From assembly GCF_000485595.1 (NCBI RefSeq), contig NW_014577739.1, positions 120,669 through 142,339 of the forward strand: a stretch of 21,671 nt of DNA. The letters are read 5' to 3'. The translations under genes and the position numbers were made by a program. This DNA comes from Priapulus caudatus (taxonomy: Eukaryota; Priapulida; Priapulimorpha; Priapulimorphida; Priapulidae). Positions 1 through 8,436 of this stretch are shown here, piece after piece (the first letter of the stretch is position 1; every line of letters starts with the position of its first letter). Below the pieces are notes generated by a model. That model was not told the origin of the DNA and did no database searches. It saw only the letters and a program-made list of their open reading frames with translations.

Positions 1-412
1 CTGTTGTTATTTGTTACCTGTTGTGGCAGCTGTTGTTATTTGTTACCTGTTGTAGTAGCTGTTGTTATTTGTTACCTGTTGTGGTAGCTGTTGTTATTTG
101 TTACCTGTTGTGGCAGCTGTTGTTATTTGTTGCCTGTTGTGGCAGCTGTTGTTATTTGTTACCTGTTGTGGTAGCTGTTGTTATTTGTTACCTGTTGTGG
201 CAGCTGTTGTTATTTGTTACCTGTTGTGGCAGCTGTTGTTATTTGTTACCTGTTGTGGTAGCTGTTGTTATTTGTTACCTGTTGTAGCAGCTGTTGTTAT
301 TTGCTACCTGTTGTGGCAGCTTTTGTTATTTGTTACCTGTTGTGGTACCTGTTGTTATTTGTGTTACCTGTTGTTATTTGTTACCTGTTGTTATTTGTAT
401 TACTTGTTATAA
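1..412. repeat. 29-bp minisatellite
   Basis: About twelve head-to-tail copies of a 29-bp unit beginning CTGTTGTTATTTGTTACC start at positions 1, 30, 59, 88 and so on to about 348. Shorter degenerate copies with 17-19-bp spacing follow to about 412. Copies differ mainly at a G/A and C/T pair near the end of the unit. The array begins at or before the window edge. Because 29 is not a multiple of three and the unit lacks stop codons on this strand, it reads as long low-complexity peptides in more than one frame. These are not believable genes. Confidence 0.95.
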
Positions 413-709
413 CAACCCGCTTGTTGTAACACATGTATTGAAATAGCAGCTGATCCCCCTGTCCGGGACCAGTAACCCTTTAAGCAGGACAGGTTACTTC
501 TTAATGATTTTATTATAGATTATAAGGTAGAAATCAAAATATTCGAAATCAGGACTGGCCACGTTTCCATATGCACTTTCCAAAACAGCTAAACAGTCAA
601 TTTCAGATTTGCAGGAAAAAGGTCGTAACTTAAAACGTTGTATCGATTTCATATTTTGCCTCCACACGTGTCCACAGCCCTTGTTTCTCACTTCTATGAA
701 GAGACTTAC
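413..709. other. No recognisable gene (possible downstream part of the WSC/EGF gene)
   Basis: Unique-looking sequence follows the minisatellite. On the minus strand an open frame continues through the GTAAGT donor at 709-704 down to 494, but I find no domain in it. It is more simply intron or 3' flank of the minus-strand WSC/EGF gene. No convincing acceptor or poly(A) signal was identified. Confidence 0.4.
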
Positions 710-873
710 CGTGAGCGTTGCATTGGCTCCCACTTTATCGATGCTGTTCCAATTTCCGAGGTTCGATGTCACTTCCCTAACATCGAGTATGTATGAAGCT
801 GTGTGAATGCTATCCCAAGCACCTCCATCGTGGCCCTCTCGCCAAGGGCGCCACCTGGTGACACCACATAAAA
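710..873 (-). CDS. Possible further exon of the WSC/EGF gene, unknown domain
   Basis: The acceptor GCGATTGCAG precedes 873 and a strong donor GTAAGT follows 710. The entry phase (1) matches the exit phase of the EGF exon, and the frame stays open across 164 nt, ending in phase 0. The peptide contains SNLGNWNSIDKVGANATLT, with one potential N-glycosylation site (NAT), and matches no family I recognise. The alternative reading, an independent start at 919 with a signal-peptide-like N-terminus, is less attractive because the GTAAGT then lies unused inside it. Confidence 0.35.
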
Positions 874-3087
874 CTGCAATCGCCATGCACAGTTGGACGA
901 ACTTTCGAGTCGATGGCATGGTTGCACTTGCTCAAACATACAATAATACTCAACTACATTAGGACAGTGTGAATTCGTCGGCGGAATTTTAGTATGGATT
1001 TTAATTTCCGTGCCAACGAAATTTTGCGTAATCAACATTATTTCCTCGTTGAGTGCACGGCATCTGAAATACCCACTACTCAGAACAAAACGAGAAATAT
1101 GTTGAGCAGTCGACAGCAAGTGAATACATCACTCACACACTATCACACAGTTATGATATTACTATATGCATAAAAAAACTTGTTTGTGTCTATAACATAC
1201 AATCAGATGAATATTTGCGATCAGCTCCATCGAACAGACATCTCTGTATAGAGGACACTATTAAAGTTTTCCTTGACTGACTAATACATGCAGGTATGAC
1301 ATGATCATATTCATAATCATTCCAAGTGATTATTATGCATATATGCATATGAAATTTTTTATGCATACCGAACTTCCAGGGCAGATAGATTCATCTGTGT
1401 TACTGAGGGTGCATCCACCAAGTATGGAAGCTCTGAAAAACACATGTAAGAACATGTCACACGCATGTAATCTACATCAACACGTGAGAAAAATAATTAT
1501 AATCGACCACAAGCCGATTGTCAATATGTGAAGACGACATAGAATGAAAACTTCGGCACGCACCTTTCTGGCAATATTCTCCGTGATAGTAACGCGAACA
1601 CGCCACGTCGCCACAGGACCCCGTCTCCGGATCGCAGGGGGCGCCACCGTAGCAGTGACACCGCTCCTGGCAGCCTGGCGGCGCAAACTTGCCATCCGTG
1701 CATCCTGGGGAGAAAATGAGACTCGGTCAGACACGAGGAGGTGCCGATCTAACACGAATCACCTTTATCGATCACGATGACATATGCACGCATTGGTTCA
1801 TGATCAACCCCATCCACAGGCTGCACACTAGCTGAATTTTTTGACTTGCACGATTAGAGATGAATTACACTTCTACGCTGAAGCATCCAAACGGCTGGAA
1901 ATGCTCACGAATTACGTAACCTATTCCTCCGCAGGAACTCAACGTAATGAATGCAAGCAGTGAAAGTAAATGCAACGAAAGTAATCAACTTTGCACATCT
2001 TCTGCAGCCATCGCATCCACATACACACACACACGCACGCACGCACGCACGCACGCACGCACATACACACGCACACACATGCTCTCCATCGCAACGTGCT
2101 GCAGCGCCATGAAATTTCCAACTGAATATAGAGGCCAACACTAGCCTATAAAAGACCTCCATGCACCCTCCCGGCCAATACTCTTCATGATAGCAAAGCA
2201 AACGACCCGGCCTCCCCCTCCAAAAAGTAAAAACCCCCGACCCTCCCCACTCCGCACACTACGCACCCTGCCTCAGGCGCTCGACACGGGCTTCCTCGCC
2301 CGGTTTCGATGGCGCGTCAATCTTCCTCGTCTCGTAGACGGACACGAGGCGGTCGCTGGCGCCGCCGCACTCGCCTCCGCAGAAGAAGCGGCAGTCGCTC
2401 GACTTGCCGAACCCCGTGTCGTAGACTTGCGCGCAGTAACACGCCTGGCCCCGCTTCAGGCCGGCGTACGGGAACGATCGCTGTCGACAGGCTGTCGAGA
2501 AACACGCGAGGATAGAGTGAGACGCGTGTACGAATTCCAATTGTCAACAGGTCCGCGCGACGGACTCGCGCGTCGCTGCGTATTCGCGTCAAAAATTGTT
2601 CGGTCGTCGTCGCAATGTAAACACCACGATTATTCTATTCATCCAAGTGCGACGACCGTATCCACCCCTGGACATTGTTGCTAGCTTGATCAAACCCAAC
2701 CAGCTTATCTGTGTTTTTCACGTGGGCACACCGAAACAGTTCTTGGCCCAGTTTTTTATAACATTTTTTTTGCAAAAATCACGTTAGGCAGATAGGTTCA
2801 TTACCGGCTACTACGTCTCGTCGAAAATATTAGCAAACAATTTTTCACGAGAAAGCTCTTTTTAACTCGCGCATGTTTTAGTTTCAGATGCAGGCACCTT
2901 GTTGAAATTAACATTACACTGGGGACTTGTGAAACATCTCACAGCTTACCTATTATACAGTTTGCGACGCTGGAGCTTTGTAGATTTCCATCTGAGATTT
3001 GTGTAGCAAAGTTTGGATAGGTTTCACCGTCACCGTAGCAACCACGATGTGCTTTTGAGATTACATCCTGATGCTCGTCTTTTGCTG
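710..3087 (-). CDS. WSC and EGF-like domain extracellular protein, internal exons (partial gene)
   Basis: Four exons are proposed on the minus strand: 3087-2950, 2491-2267, 1704-1564 and, less surely, 873-710. The first two join in phase 1 to rebuild one WSC domain. It starts RGCYGDGETYPNF, continues to NCII/ACRQRSF, YAGLKRGQACYC and DCRFFCGGECGG, and ends near SVYET, giving eight cysteines as the family expects. WSC domains are cysteine-rich, probably carbohydrate-binding modules of cell-surface and secreted proteins. The third exon encodes an eight-cysteine MEGF/laminin-type EGF module. The first three exons both start and end in phase 1, the usual arrangement of shuffled extracellular modules. 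All borders are GT-AG. Signal peptide, other 5' exons and the 3' end were not found, so the full architecture (soluble protein or receptor) is unknown. Domain calls are firm; the exact gene is not identified. Confidence 0.75.
874..1563. other. Intron-like stretch without recognisable features
   Basis: This lies between the EGF exon and the tentative exon at 873-710. The sequence is AT-rich. Open frames here lack domain signatures or coding bias. Confidence 0.5.
1564..1704 (-). CDS. Exon: EGF-like (MEGF/laminin-type) module
   Basis: The acceptor TTCTCCCCAG precedes 1704 and the donor GTGCGT follows 1564. The 141 nt (47 codons, phase 1-1) encode CTDGKFAPPGC, then CHCYGGAPCDPETGSC, then a final CSRYYHGEYC. 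This fits the spacing C-x-D-G-x-F...C...C-x-C-x-G-G...C-D-P-x-T-G-x-C...C...G-x-x-C of multiple-EGF scavenger-type proteins. Eight cysteines are present. Confidence 0.8.
2020..2080. repeat. (CA)/(ACGC) microsatellite
   Basis: Alternating ACAC and ACGC tetranucleotides occur over about 60 bp, inside the intron between the EGF and WSC exons (1705-2266). The apparent Thr/His/Arg- or Cys/Val-rich open frames on both strands here come from this repeat. I see nothing else recognisable in the intron. Confidence 0.9.
2267..2491 (-). CDS. Exon: C-terminal half of WSC domain plus linker
   Basis: The acceptor TTCTCGACAG lies just above 2491 and the donor GTGCGT just below 2267. The 225-nt exon encodes CRQRSFPYAGLKRGQACYC, then an acidic and Cys-rich core with CGGECGG and SVYET, then a charged linker (SKPGEEARVERLRQ). 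The GLKRGQACYC motif matches the WSC core (Y-A-G-L-x-x-G-x-x-C-x-C). It is GC-rich compared with the surrounding introns. Confidence 0.8.
2492..2949. other. Intron inside the WSC domain
   Basis: A phase-1 intron separates the two halves of the WSC domain. No transposon or RNA gene was recognised in it. Confidence 0.55.
2950..3087 (-). CDS. Exon: N-terminal half of WSC domain
   Basis: The minus-strand acceptor is CGTTGCAG just above 3087; an alternative CAG lies 3 bp further in. The donor after 2950 reads GTAAGC. The frame gives AKDEHQDVISKAHRGCYGDG and then the first stretch of a WSC fold, ending VANCII. It is phase 1 at both ends (138 nt), which lets it join 2491-2267 exactly at an Ala codon. 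Confidence 0.7.
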
Positions 3088-3906
3088 CTGCAACGTTACA
3101 ATGTGATCATATGATTGTTATCACCTAATTAATTTCTTAGGTACTTACTAATTTAAATTCGTAATTTACAATGCACCAACATGATCCACCCACCATTATG
3201 GTTCTTGTACGAATGTTTTAGTATGATAAGCAGCATAATAACAGTAATCAGATTTTCCTCCTTATAATAACAGAATAGTTCTGCACACGATCTGTCGTGC
3301 TGTATGGCCGATGATCATCTGGTAACACTACATGTACCTACCTCGCACTAATTCAGTGTGCTACACAAAAACGGTGCAACTAGCCAAGCCTTTGAAATCA
3401 ATACTCGAGGGAAAACCCTATACTAGCTCATTCTGGCAAATAGGTTTACGCAGCTCAAAAGCCCCGGAGTGACACACAGCCTCAATGTGTGCACACAGAT
3501 AACACAGAAGACAGATCAGCTAGAATGTGCTCAACAGTTGCTCGTATCGTATCGTATCGTATCATATCGTATATTGTCCCACTCTTGTATTTCACGAGGC
3601 ATCACTTCTGGTGAAGGTGCGAGAATATTCTGGGAATGTGAACTTTCATCTCATCATTTTCATTAATTTGTACCTCCAGCATTTAATTCTGCTAATCTTA
3701 TTCTTTGATCCCTATATTTTAGTAATTTCCTCACGTGGTCGGAAGCAATATTAAGTAACTTGGGATTACTCGATATTCCAACATTCCTCCACAATTACCA
3801 AATAACATTACTCCTACATTAATTTATTTTTAATTAATCAGCATACAGCCTAGGTACGTAAATGGCATTGAGACATGCATCACTTACTGCTTAGATAAGT
3901 TCCCAG
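3088..3906. other. Non-coding stretch with a pentanucleotide microsatellite
   Basis: Only a short CGTAT tandem run, about six imperfect copies at 3543-3573, stands out. Upstream exons of the minus-strand WSC/EGF gene could be hidden here but none was recognised. Confidence 0.5.
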
Positions 3907-4059
3907 TTACTTTTAGGAAGTGTCTAAACAACCGGATTCAGTTTCGGAGTCCTGAAAACTAAACAACCGGCTCTCTTCTCTGATTGGCTAATTTTGTCAC
4001 TTATTTATTTTATTTTTTATTATTTTTGGCTAATTTTATTTTATTTTAGAATTAGGAAT

Positions 4060-4081
4060 AGGGTTAGGGTTAGGGTTAGGG
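4060..4081 (+). repeat. Interstitial telomere-type repeat (TTAGGG)
   Basis: Just over three perfect TTAGGG units lie inside the 512-bp long-TIR element, 23 bp before a tRNA-like segment. TTAGGG is the usual animal telomere unit. Confidence 0.85.
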
Positions 4082-4104
4082 TCTATATCCACAAATTCTA
4101 AGTT

Positions 4105-4172
4105 GGTCTCAGTGGCTCAACGGTAGAGATTTCACTTCGTGATAGTAAGGGACCGTGTTCGAACCACATAAG
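4105..4172 (+). ncRNA. tRNA-derived (SINE-like) pol III promoter segment, degenerate
   Basis: An A box TGGCTCAACGG (4113-4123) and a B box GTTCGAACC (4157-4165) match the internal RNA polymerase III promoter consensus at tRNA-like spacing. The T-arm stem pairs poorly and the acceptor stem is not clear, so this is a tRNA-derived relic and not a working tRNA gene. It sits in the centre of the long-TIR element at 3916-4427. Confidence 0.6.
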
Positions 4173-4497
4173 ATGTTTTTATTTTCCTCTGCTTTCTGTA
4201 TTTCTTTGTATTTTATTTGTTTCTGCATTTATTTGTTCTGCATTCATTTATTTGTTCTGTAACTTCTGTTTATGTTTGGAATTAAATATATTTCTTTATG
4301 TTTTGCATTAAAAATTGTCCTATTACATATTTGTCCTGTTATGTTCGGAAACTGACCAATCAGAGAAGAGAGCCGGTTGTTTAGTTTTCAGGACTCCGAA
4401 ACCGGGTCCGGTCGTTTAGACACTGCCTTACTTTTATGCAGAAAAAAGACTAGGAACATAACAGTACTGCTTGCTTTATTACTATTGCTAATATTAA

Positions 4498-5182
4498 AGG
4501 AATAATATGGCCATTGATTATGCAATGTTGACGAATGCTAGAGTAACTGGCACCTTGTGTAGTTAATAAGTACATTACCTTATAGCCAAACGCGTATGAG
4601 TTTGTCCAATATCACTGCTGGTTACTAAGAAATATCTAATTGAAATCTGCAGTCCAAGAAATGTTTACAGTTTACAGTTTCACTTTCAAACCTCTGCCAG
4701 CGAAACGGGTGTGATAAAGATTTATAGTGCACCGGACATTTTCGCACGCATGCTCGGCCGTACGCAATGCTATCATCAGTGATTTTGTAAACACGGACGC
4801 TCGTGATAAGGAATTTTTTGTCAGGGCTGTCCATGTGCGTCCGTGATTAGTATGTGTGTTTTACTCCATTTCCATGTTTAGTCCGTGGCCGTGGTTACAC
4901 AGCTGACACCTCCATTTTATCTGACGTCCAAAACATACGGGCCGCACAAACGTCATCGACAAGTTATCATTCGACTCCTGAATGACATTTACGGCACGTG
5001 AATGAATATCAACAAACGATTTCAAGTCTTGTTTGTAATGTAACCAGCAGTGATATTGGACAAACTAATACGCGTTTGGCTACAAGGTAATGACTAATGC
5101 ACTTATTAACTACACAAGGTGCCAGTTACTCTAGCATTCGTCAACATTGCATAATCAATGGCCATATTAATTACGTATTCCT
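4498..5182. mobile_element. TTAA-flanked non-autonomous DNA transposon with about 130-140-bp TIRs
   Basis: Inverted arms 4498-4625 and 5040-5182 are nearly identical apart from two small indels, both running from AGGAATA inward to CACTGCTGGTTAC. TTAA sits directly outside each end (4494-4497, 5183-5186). TTAA target sites are typical of piggyBac- and Kolobok-type elements; which of these applies cannot be decided here. The 414-bp centre has no credible transposase. The minus-strand open frame at 4834-4625 lies inside it and has no recognisable domain. Confidence 0.8.
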
Positions 5183-5186
5183 TTAA

Positions 5187-6294
5187 GGAGCGGTATGATT
5201 GGTGGAAATTATATTATATAAGATCAAGCATTAACACCCCAATTGTTTATTTAGTGGTGTGACTCGGAACATACCACCTTCAGCTTATTTATATTAATAA
5301 TGGCTAATGCCAATGCATAGCAATAGCCAATACTGCCAATAGTGGCAATACAAATAATAAATAATAAACGTGTTTCCAAGATGACACTCTACAGAATGTA
5401 CCACTCACTTTAAAAATCAGCGAACAGTTTACAACATGCAATTTCACATGCTAAGAATGCATTCACACGCTAGGTTTGTTAATGCTATAAATGCTCTGCG
5501 AGGATGCGCTTATTTCTGGGTCGAGTGGGTAGCTAGGACAACTTGACATCACTTGCCATTCGCATTGCTTTCATCATTGGCAGGCTCATACTAGCGTGTA
5601 TGTATGCTACTCAATGAGGTCTATTTAATTTAGTCGCGTTAAAAACTCTAGCATGCTTGCTTTCATATAATAATAATTATGCAGAACTTACCAAATACAC
5701 GGCTATGAAAACATAGAAGCAAATATGTAAACCAAATGTTCAGACTTCCTGACTCCGCCATTTTCCTTTACTCATCGGTCTCACTGACCCCCCGGCAGGG
5801 TTACAGGAAATGAATCGACAGAGCTGAAAAAGCCAAAGGTCTATGCTAGGCAATGTCACAATTTATTACGACATGAGACGCCTGATTAATACAAGCGTCG
5901 CTGTTCGTATAATAATTCAAAATAGGATATATTTTCATATATTTTTCGTCATACTCATAAATTGTATTTACATTCCCTACATTACATTAGATGCCTACAT
6001 ACACTAACGTCCTTACGGGCCGCAAACTTTAACAGAGGAACATCCCTTTGTACAGAATGTGTACTGACGTCAGGTGGCGCTGGCGTTATAAACATGGGGA
6101 GTAAACTTCACTCATTTAATCCTCAGTTTTAGTCTAGTTCAAATTGCAATAGCGGTATAACGTTAACAGTATGCAAACTCGATGTACAACTGTTTTATTA
6201 TGTGAAAAACAGTCTTATTGACATCACGTAAGGCAGAATTGACGTTTTGGCCAAGATCAGAGACGGAGACCGGGAAAGGGCCCACCGTCTGGTG
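5187..6294. other. Intergenic stretch, no gene recognised
   Basis: AT-rich sequence in which I could not support any exon. A palindromic CRE-type motif TGACGTCA occurs at 6065-6072 and a GCCATTTTCC motif near 5758. Neither is tied to a transcript. Confidence 0.4.
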
Positions 6295-6302
6295 TTTGTC
6301 AC

Positions 6303-6444
6303 CACAGGCACTTGAAGCGTATCAACTGTAAACACACGCCGCCGCCATTGCGCGTACACTGACACATAACTATATATTTATGTGTCAGTGTACGCGCAAT
6401 GGCGGCGGCGTGTGTTTACAGTTGATACGCTTCAAGTGCCTGTG
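6303..6444. mobile_element. 142-bp fold-back MITE, almost perfect palindrome, 8-bp target duplication
   Basis: Position n pairs with 12747 minus n over the whole element (71-bp arms). The only mismatch I found is 6370/6377, near the centre. The ends read CACAGGCACTTGAAGCG. The 8-bp direct repeat TTTGTCAC abuts both ends (6295-6302, 6445-6452), which marks a clean insertion and suggests a hAT-type transposase acting in trans. An 18-bp match to its right end recurs at 20226-20243. Confidence 0.9.
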
Positions 6445-6514
6445 TTTGTCACGTTGATTTTTTTGTCGTTGAATGTCTTCAATTGATTCAATGGACACGA
6501 GTTTACTTTACTTT

Positions 6515-6550
6515 AGCTCTACCCGTGTACGGTGTAGTCCTTCGCTCTTT
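6515..6550 (+). repeat. Solo end of the AGCTCTACCCGTGTA element family
   Basis: The sequence starts AGCTCTACCCGTGTA, followed by a GTAGTCCTTCGCTC tract. It resembles the terminal inverted repeat of the 374-bp element at 14750-15123. No matching inverted partner was found nearby, so it is a solo or truncated end. Confidence 0.55.
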
Positions 6551-6885
6551 TACAGACACTGATGATTCCTAGAGTAGTGACACAGATATGTAACTTCATA
6601 GATACGATAACATAATCCACCAAGGCAGCCAATCGCCCAGTTATGGTAGAATGTTAATGTATTAACTATTACTATTAGTATTAAGTATTAACTATTATAT
6701 TCTTTGTGCTTTGTACTTGTAGCATTATGTGTTTCACTGTTCGTCTTTCTATTACAGGTGGTGTAAAATACTCAAGCGGCCAACTTCAACCATTATGAAT
6801 AGCATACACTGAACGCTAGTCGCAAACATCGTCGAGCCATGACGGGTTCAATCGGTTTATAATGAGATCAGATACCTTCTGAAAA

Positions 6886-7374
6886 GTTGGTCATGTCATT
6901 CAATACTCATCTCAGCGTGTTATCCATGTAAGACTAGAGAAAAGTTGATCACGTCATTATATGCTCATCTCTGCGTGTTATCCGTGAGATATTAAAGAAA
7001 AGGTGGTCACGACATTATATGCTCATCTCTGCACGTTATCTGTGAAAGACAAAAGAGAAACTCATCACATAATTATATGCTCATCTGTGCGCGTTATACG
7101 TGAAAGACTAAAGAAAAGGTGGTCACGGCAGTATAAGCGCATCTCTGCGTGTTATCCGTGAGATATTAAAGAAAAGGTGGTCACGACATTATATGCTCAT
7201 CTCTGCACGTTATCCGTGAAAGACTAAAGAGAAACTCATCACATAATTATATGCTCATTGGTGCGCGTTATACGTGAAAGACTAAAGAAAAGGTCGTCAC
7301 GTCTGTATAAGCTCATCTCTGCGCGTTATCCGTAACAGATTGAAAGGAAAACTTGTCATTCGATGCTCATCTCA
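6886..7374. repeat. 58/59-bp tandem array with higher-order structure, abutting an exon
   Basis: Copies begin at 6886, 6944, 7003, 7061, 7119, 7177, 7235 and 7293, with a truncated ninth from 7352 to 7374. A typical unit contains TCACGTCATTATATGCTCATC, CTGCGCGTTATCCGTG and GACTAAAGAAAAGG in order. Units 2-4 (6944-7118) closely match units 5-7 (7119-7292), so a block of about 175 bp was duplicated. The last partial unit supplies CTCATCTCAG, which acts as the apparent splice acceptor of the exon at 7375. The same CTCATCTCAG survives in the first copy (6907-6916). Confidence 0.9.
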
Positions 7375-7569
7375 GCCGTACTGTCGGCGCTCACCATCGC
7401 GCTATTGTGCATCGTCGACACGGCGGCGCCGAGTCTCATGTTCCAGCACCTCGTCTACATCCTGCAGGTCTGCTTCGTCATGCTGTGCATCGTCATGGCA
7501 CACCACATCATCTCCGCGCTGTACGCCGACCACGAGCTGATTGCCTACCGCCTCACGTCCACGTCGTGA
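7375..7569 (+). CDS. Putative terminal exon of an unidentified membrane protein
   Basis: Reading from the acceptor CTCATCTCAG at 7374, the frame runs to a TGA at 7567-7569 and encodes about 64 residues. There are two hydrophobic stretches: LSALTIALLCIVDTA, and a longer one through YILQVCFVMLCIVMAHHI, followed by ISALYADHELIAYRL and a Ser/Thr tail. Third codon positions are almost all G or C, like exon 1 of the C9orf72 homologue just downstream, which supports real coding sequence. I do not recognise the family. No upstream exons and no AATAAA before the next gene were found. A GTGAGC at 7567-7572 could instead be a donor, making this an internal exon. An independent small protein starting at the ATG of 7363 is a weaker option. 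Confidence 0.5.
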   Translation, partial: AVLSALTIALLCIVDTAAPSLMFQHLVYILQVCFVMLCIVMAHHIISALYADHELIAYRLTSTS

Positions 7570-7764
7570 GCCGTCGCCGCCGCCGCCACGCCTCGACCTT
7601 CGCGCGATTTGTCGCAATCTTTCTGGAGCGGGGTGGAGGGGAGGGTTTCGTCCGCGCGACGGACGACGATGGTCGATGGGATTTGATCGCACGCAGTGCG
7701 TCGTCGTGAGCGCAATCTTACGCAAGCTTCCGCCATTTCTCGCGAGGTCGCGAGCGAAGCGGTC
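7570..7764 (+). promoter_or_regulatory. GC-rich 5' region of the C9orf72 homologue
   Basis: This 195-bp GC-rich segment, with many CpGs, separates the upstream stop codon from the chosen C9orf72 start. It must hold the 5' untranslated region and probably the core promoter, and possibly the end of the upstream transcript. No TATA box or poly(A) signal is visible. Confidence 0.45.
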
Positions 7765-8436
7765 ATGTCGGACATGAGTCACGCGGCGGTGGCGGCGGAT
7801 GCCGGCCGGCTCGACCGCTCGCCCGCAAGTGGGTCCTCGGCGGTGGACAGCGCGCTGTCGACGCCCGACAGCCTGCTAGAGGTCGCCTCAGTCGTGTCGT
7901 CGCTGTCGGGCGAGGCGTACGGCAAGCAGTACTCGACCGAGAGCAGCCTCTCGTTCGCGTCGGCCGTCGACGAGTTCGACTTCTCACCCGAGCGCGTCGT
8001 CATGGCGACGCTCGACTCGGACGCACCTCACCCGTCTGTCAAGCGGAAACTGGGAGTGGCTGGCCGAGCGTCCGAGGTGGAGGTGGAGGTGGCGCCGTGC
8101 GCAGAGGGAGAGGTGGGGGCGCTGCTGTGCAATGAGGAACAGGCAAGCGCACTGCGGCGTGACAGGGGAGAGGCGAGTGTGCTCCGGTGTGCAGAGGAAG
8201 AGGTGCGTGTGCTGCGGCGTGATGGGGGAGAGGTGAGTGCGCCACTGTGCATCGAGGAAGACGCGAGCGCGCCACGGCGCGACGGGGGAGAGGCGAGCAT
8301 GCCACAGCACGACGACGGACTGCTGCGGCCCGCCGACGCCGACTCCGCCAAGAACCGCTCGAGCGAGACCCTTGTCGAGGAGTTACGCGAGCGGCATGAC
8401 GGCATGACGCGTTCGTCCTCGTACCCCTGCGAGACG
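7765..8436 (+). other. N-terminal extension of the C9orf72 homologue, with 20-residue repeats
   Basis: About 224 residues precede the segment that aligns with the start of vertebrate C9orf72. The first part is Ser/Ala-rich (SALSTPDSLLEVASVVSSLS). Residues of roughly 110-182 (DNA 8091-8311) are imperfect 60-bp tandem repeats, each encoding a unit such as LRRDGGEVSAPLCIEEDASA. The frame is open throughout, and the 60-bp period keeps it. A donor-like GTGAGT lies within a repeat at 8233-8238, so part could be spliced. Whether the extension is translated depends on the start used (7765 or 8437). Confidence 0.65.

Larger units (their letters stand above)
3916..4427. mobile_element. Non-autonomous long-TIR DNA transposon with 9-bp target duplication (MULE-like)
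   Basis: The ends are inverted copies of about 73 bp starting GG(A/C)AGTGTCTAAAC, with about five mismatches between the arms (3916-3988 and 4355-4427). The direct repeat TTACTTTTA lies immediately outside both ends (3907-3915, 4428-4436), so it is read as a 9-bp target-site duplication. Long TIRs and a 9-bp duplication fit Mutator-like elements, but the family call is inferred. Each arm contains the motif TAAACAACCGG twice. There is no transposase; the interior holds a short telomere-like repeat and a tRNA-like segment. Confidence 0.8.

Noticed and set aside
21-412. Long plus-strand open frames rich in Leu, Val and Cys
   Set aside because: They are translations of the 29-bp minisatellite in several frames, with no start context or non-repeat sequence.
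494-919. Minus-strand frame with a signal-peptide-like start
   Set aside because: A strong GTAAGT donor and a phase-matched acceptor inside it fit better with an exon of the WSC/EGF gene; the remainder lacks recognisable domains.
1905-2201. Cys/Val-rich and Thr/His-rich frames on both strands
   Set aside because: They translate the CA/ACGC microsatellite.
4105-4172. Functional tRNA gene
   Set aside because: A and B boxes are good, but the T-arm and acceptor stems do not pair, so it is a tRNA-derived relic.
4625-4834. Minus-strand frame of 69 codons
   Set aside because: It lies within the non-autonomous TTAA element, partly in its inverted arm, and has no transposase signature.
6886-7374. 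CRISPR-like array
   Set aside because: Units are contiguous tandem repeats with no unique spacers, in an animal genome.
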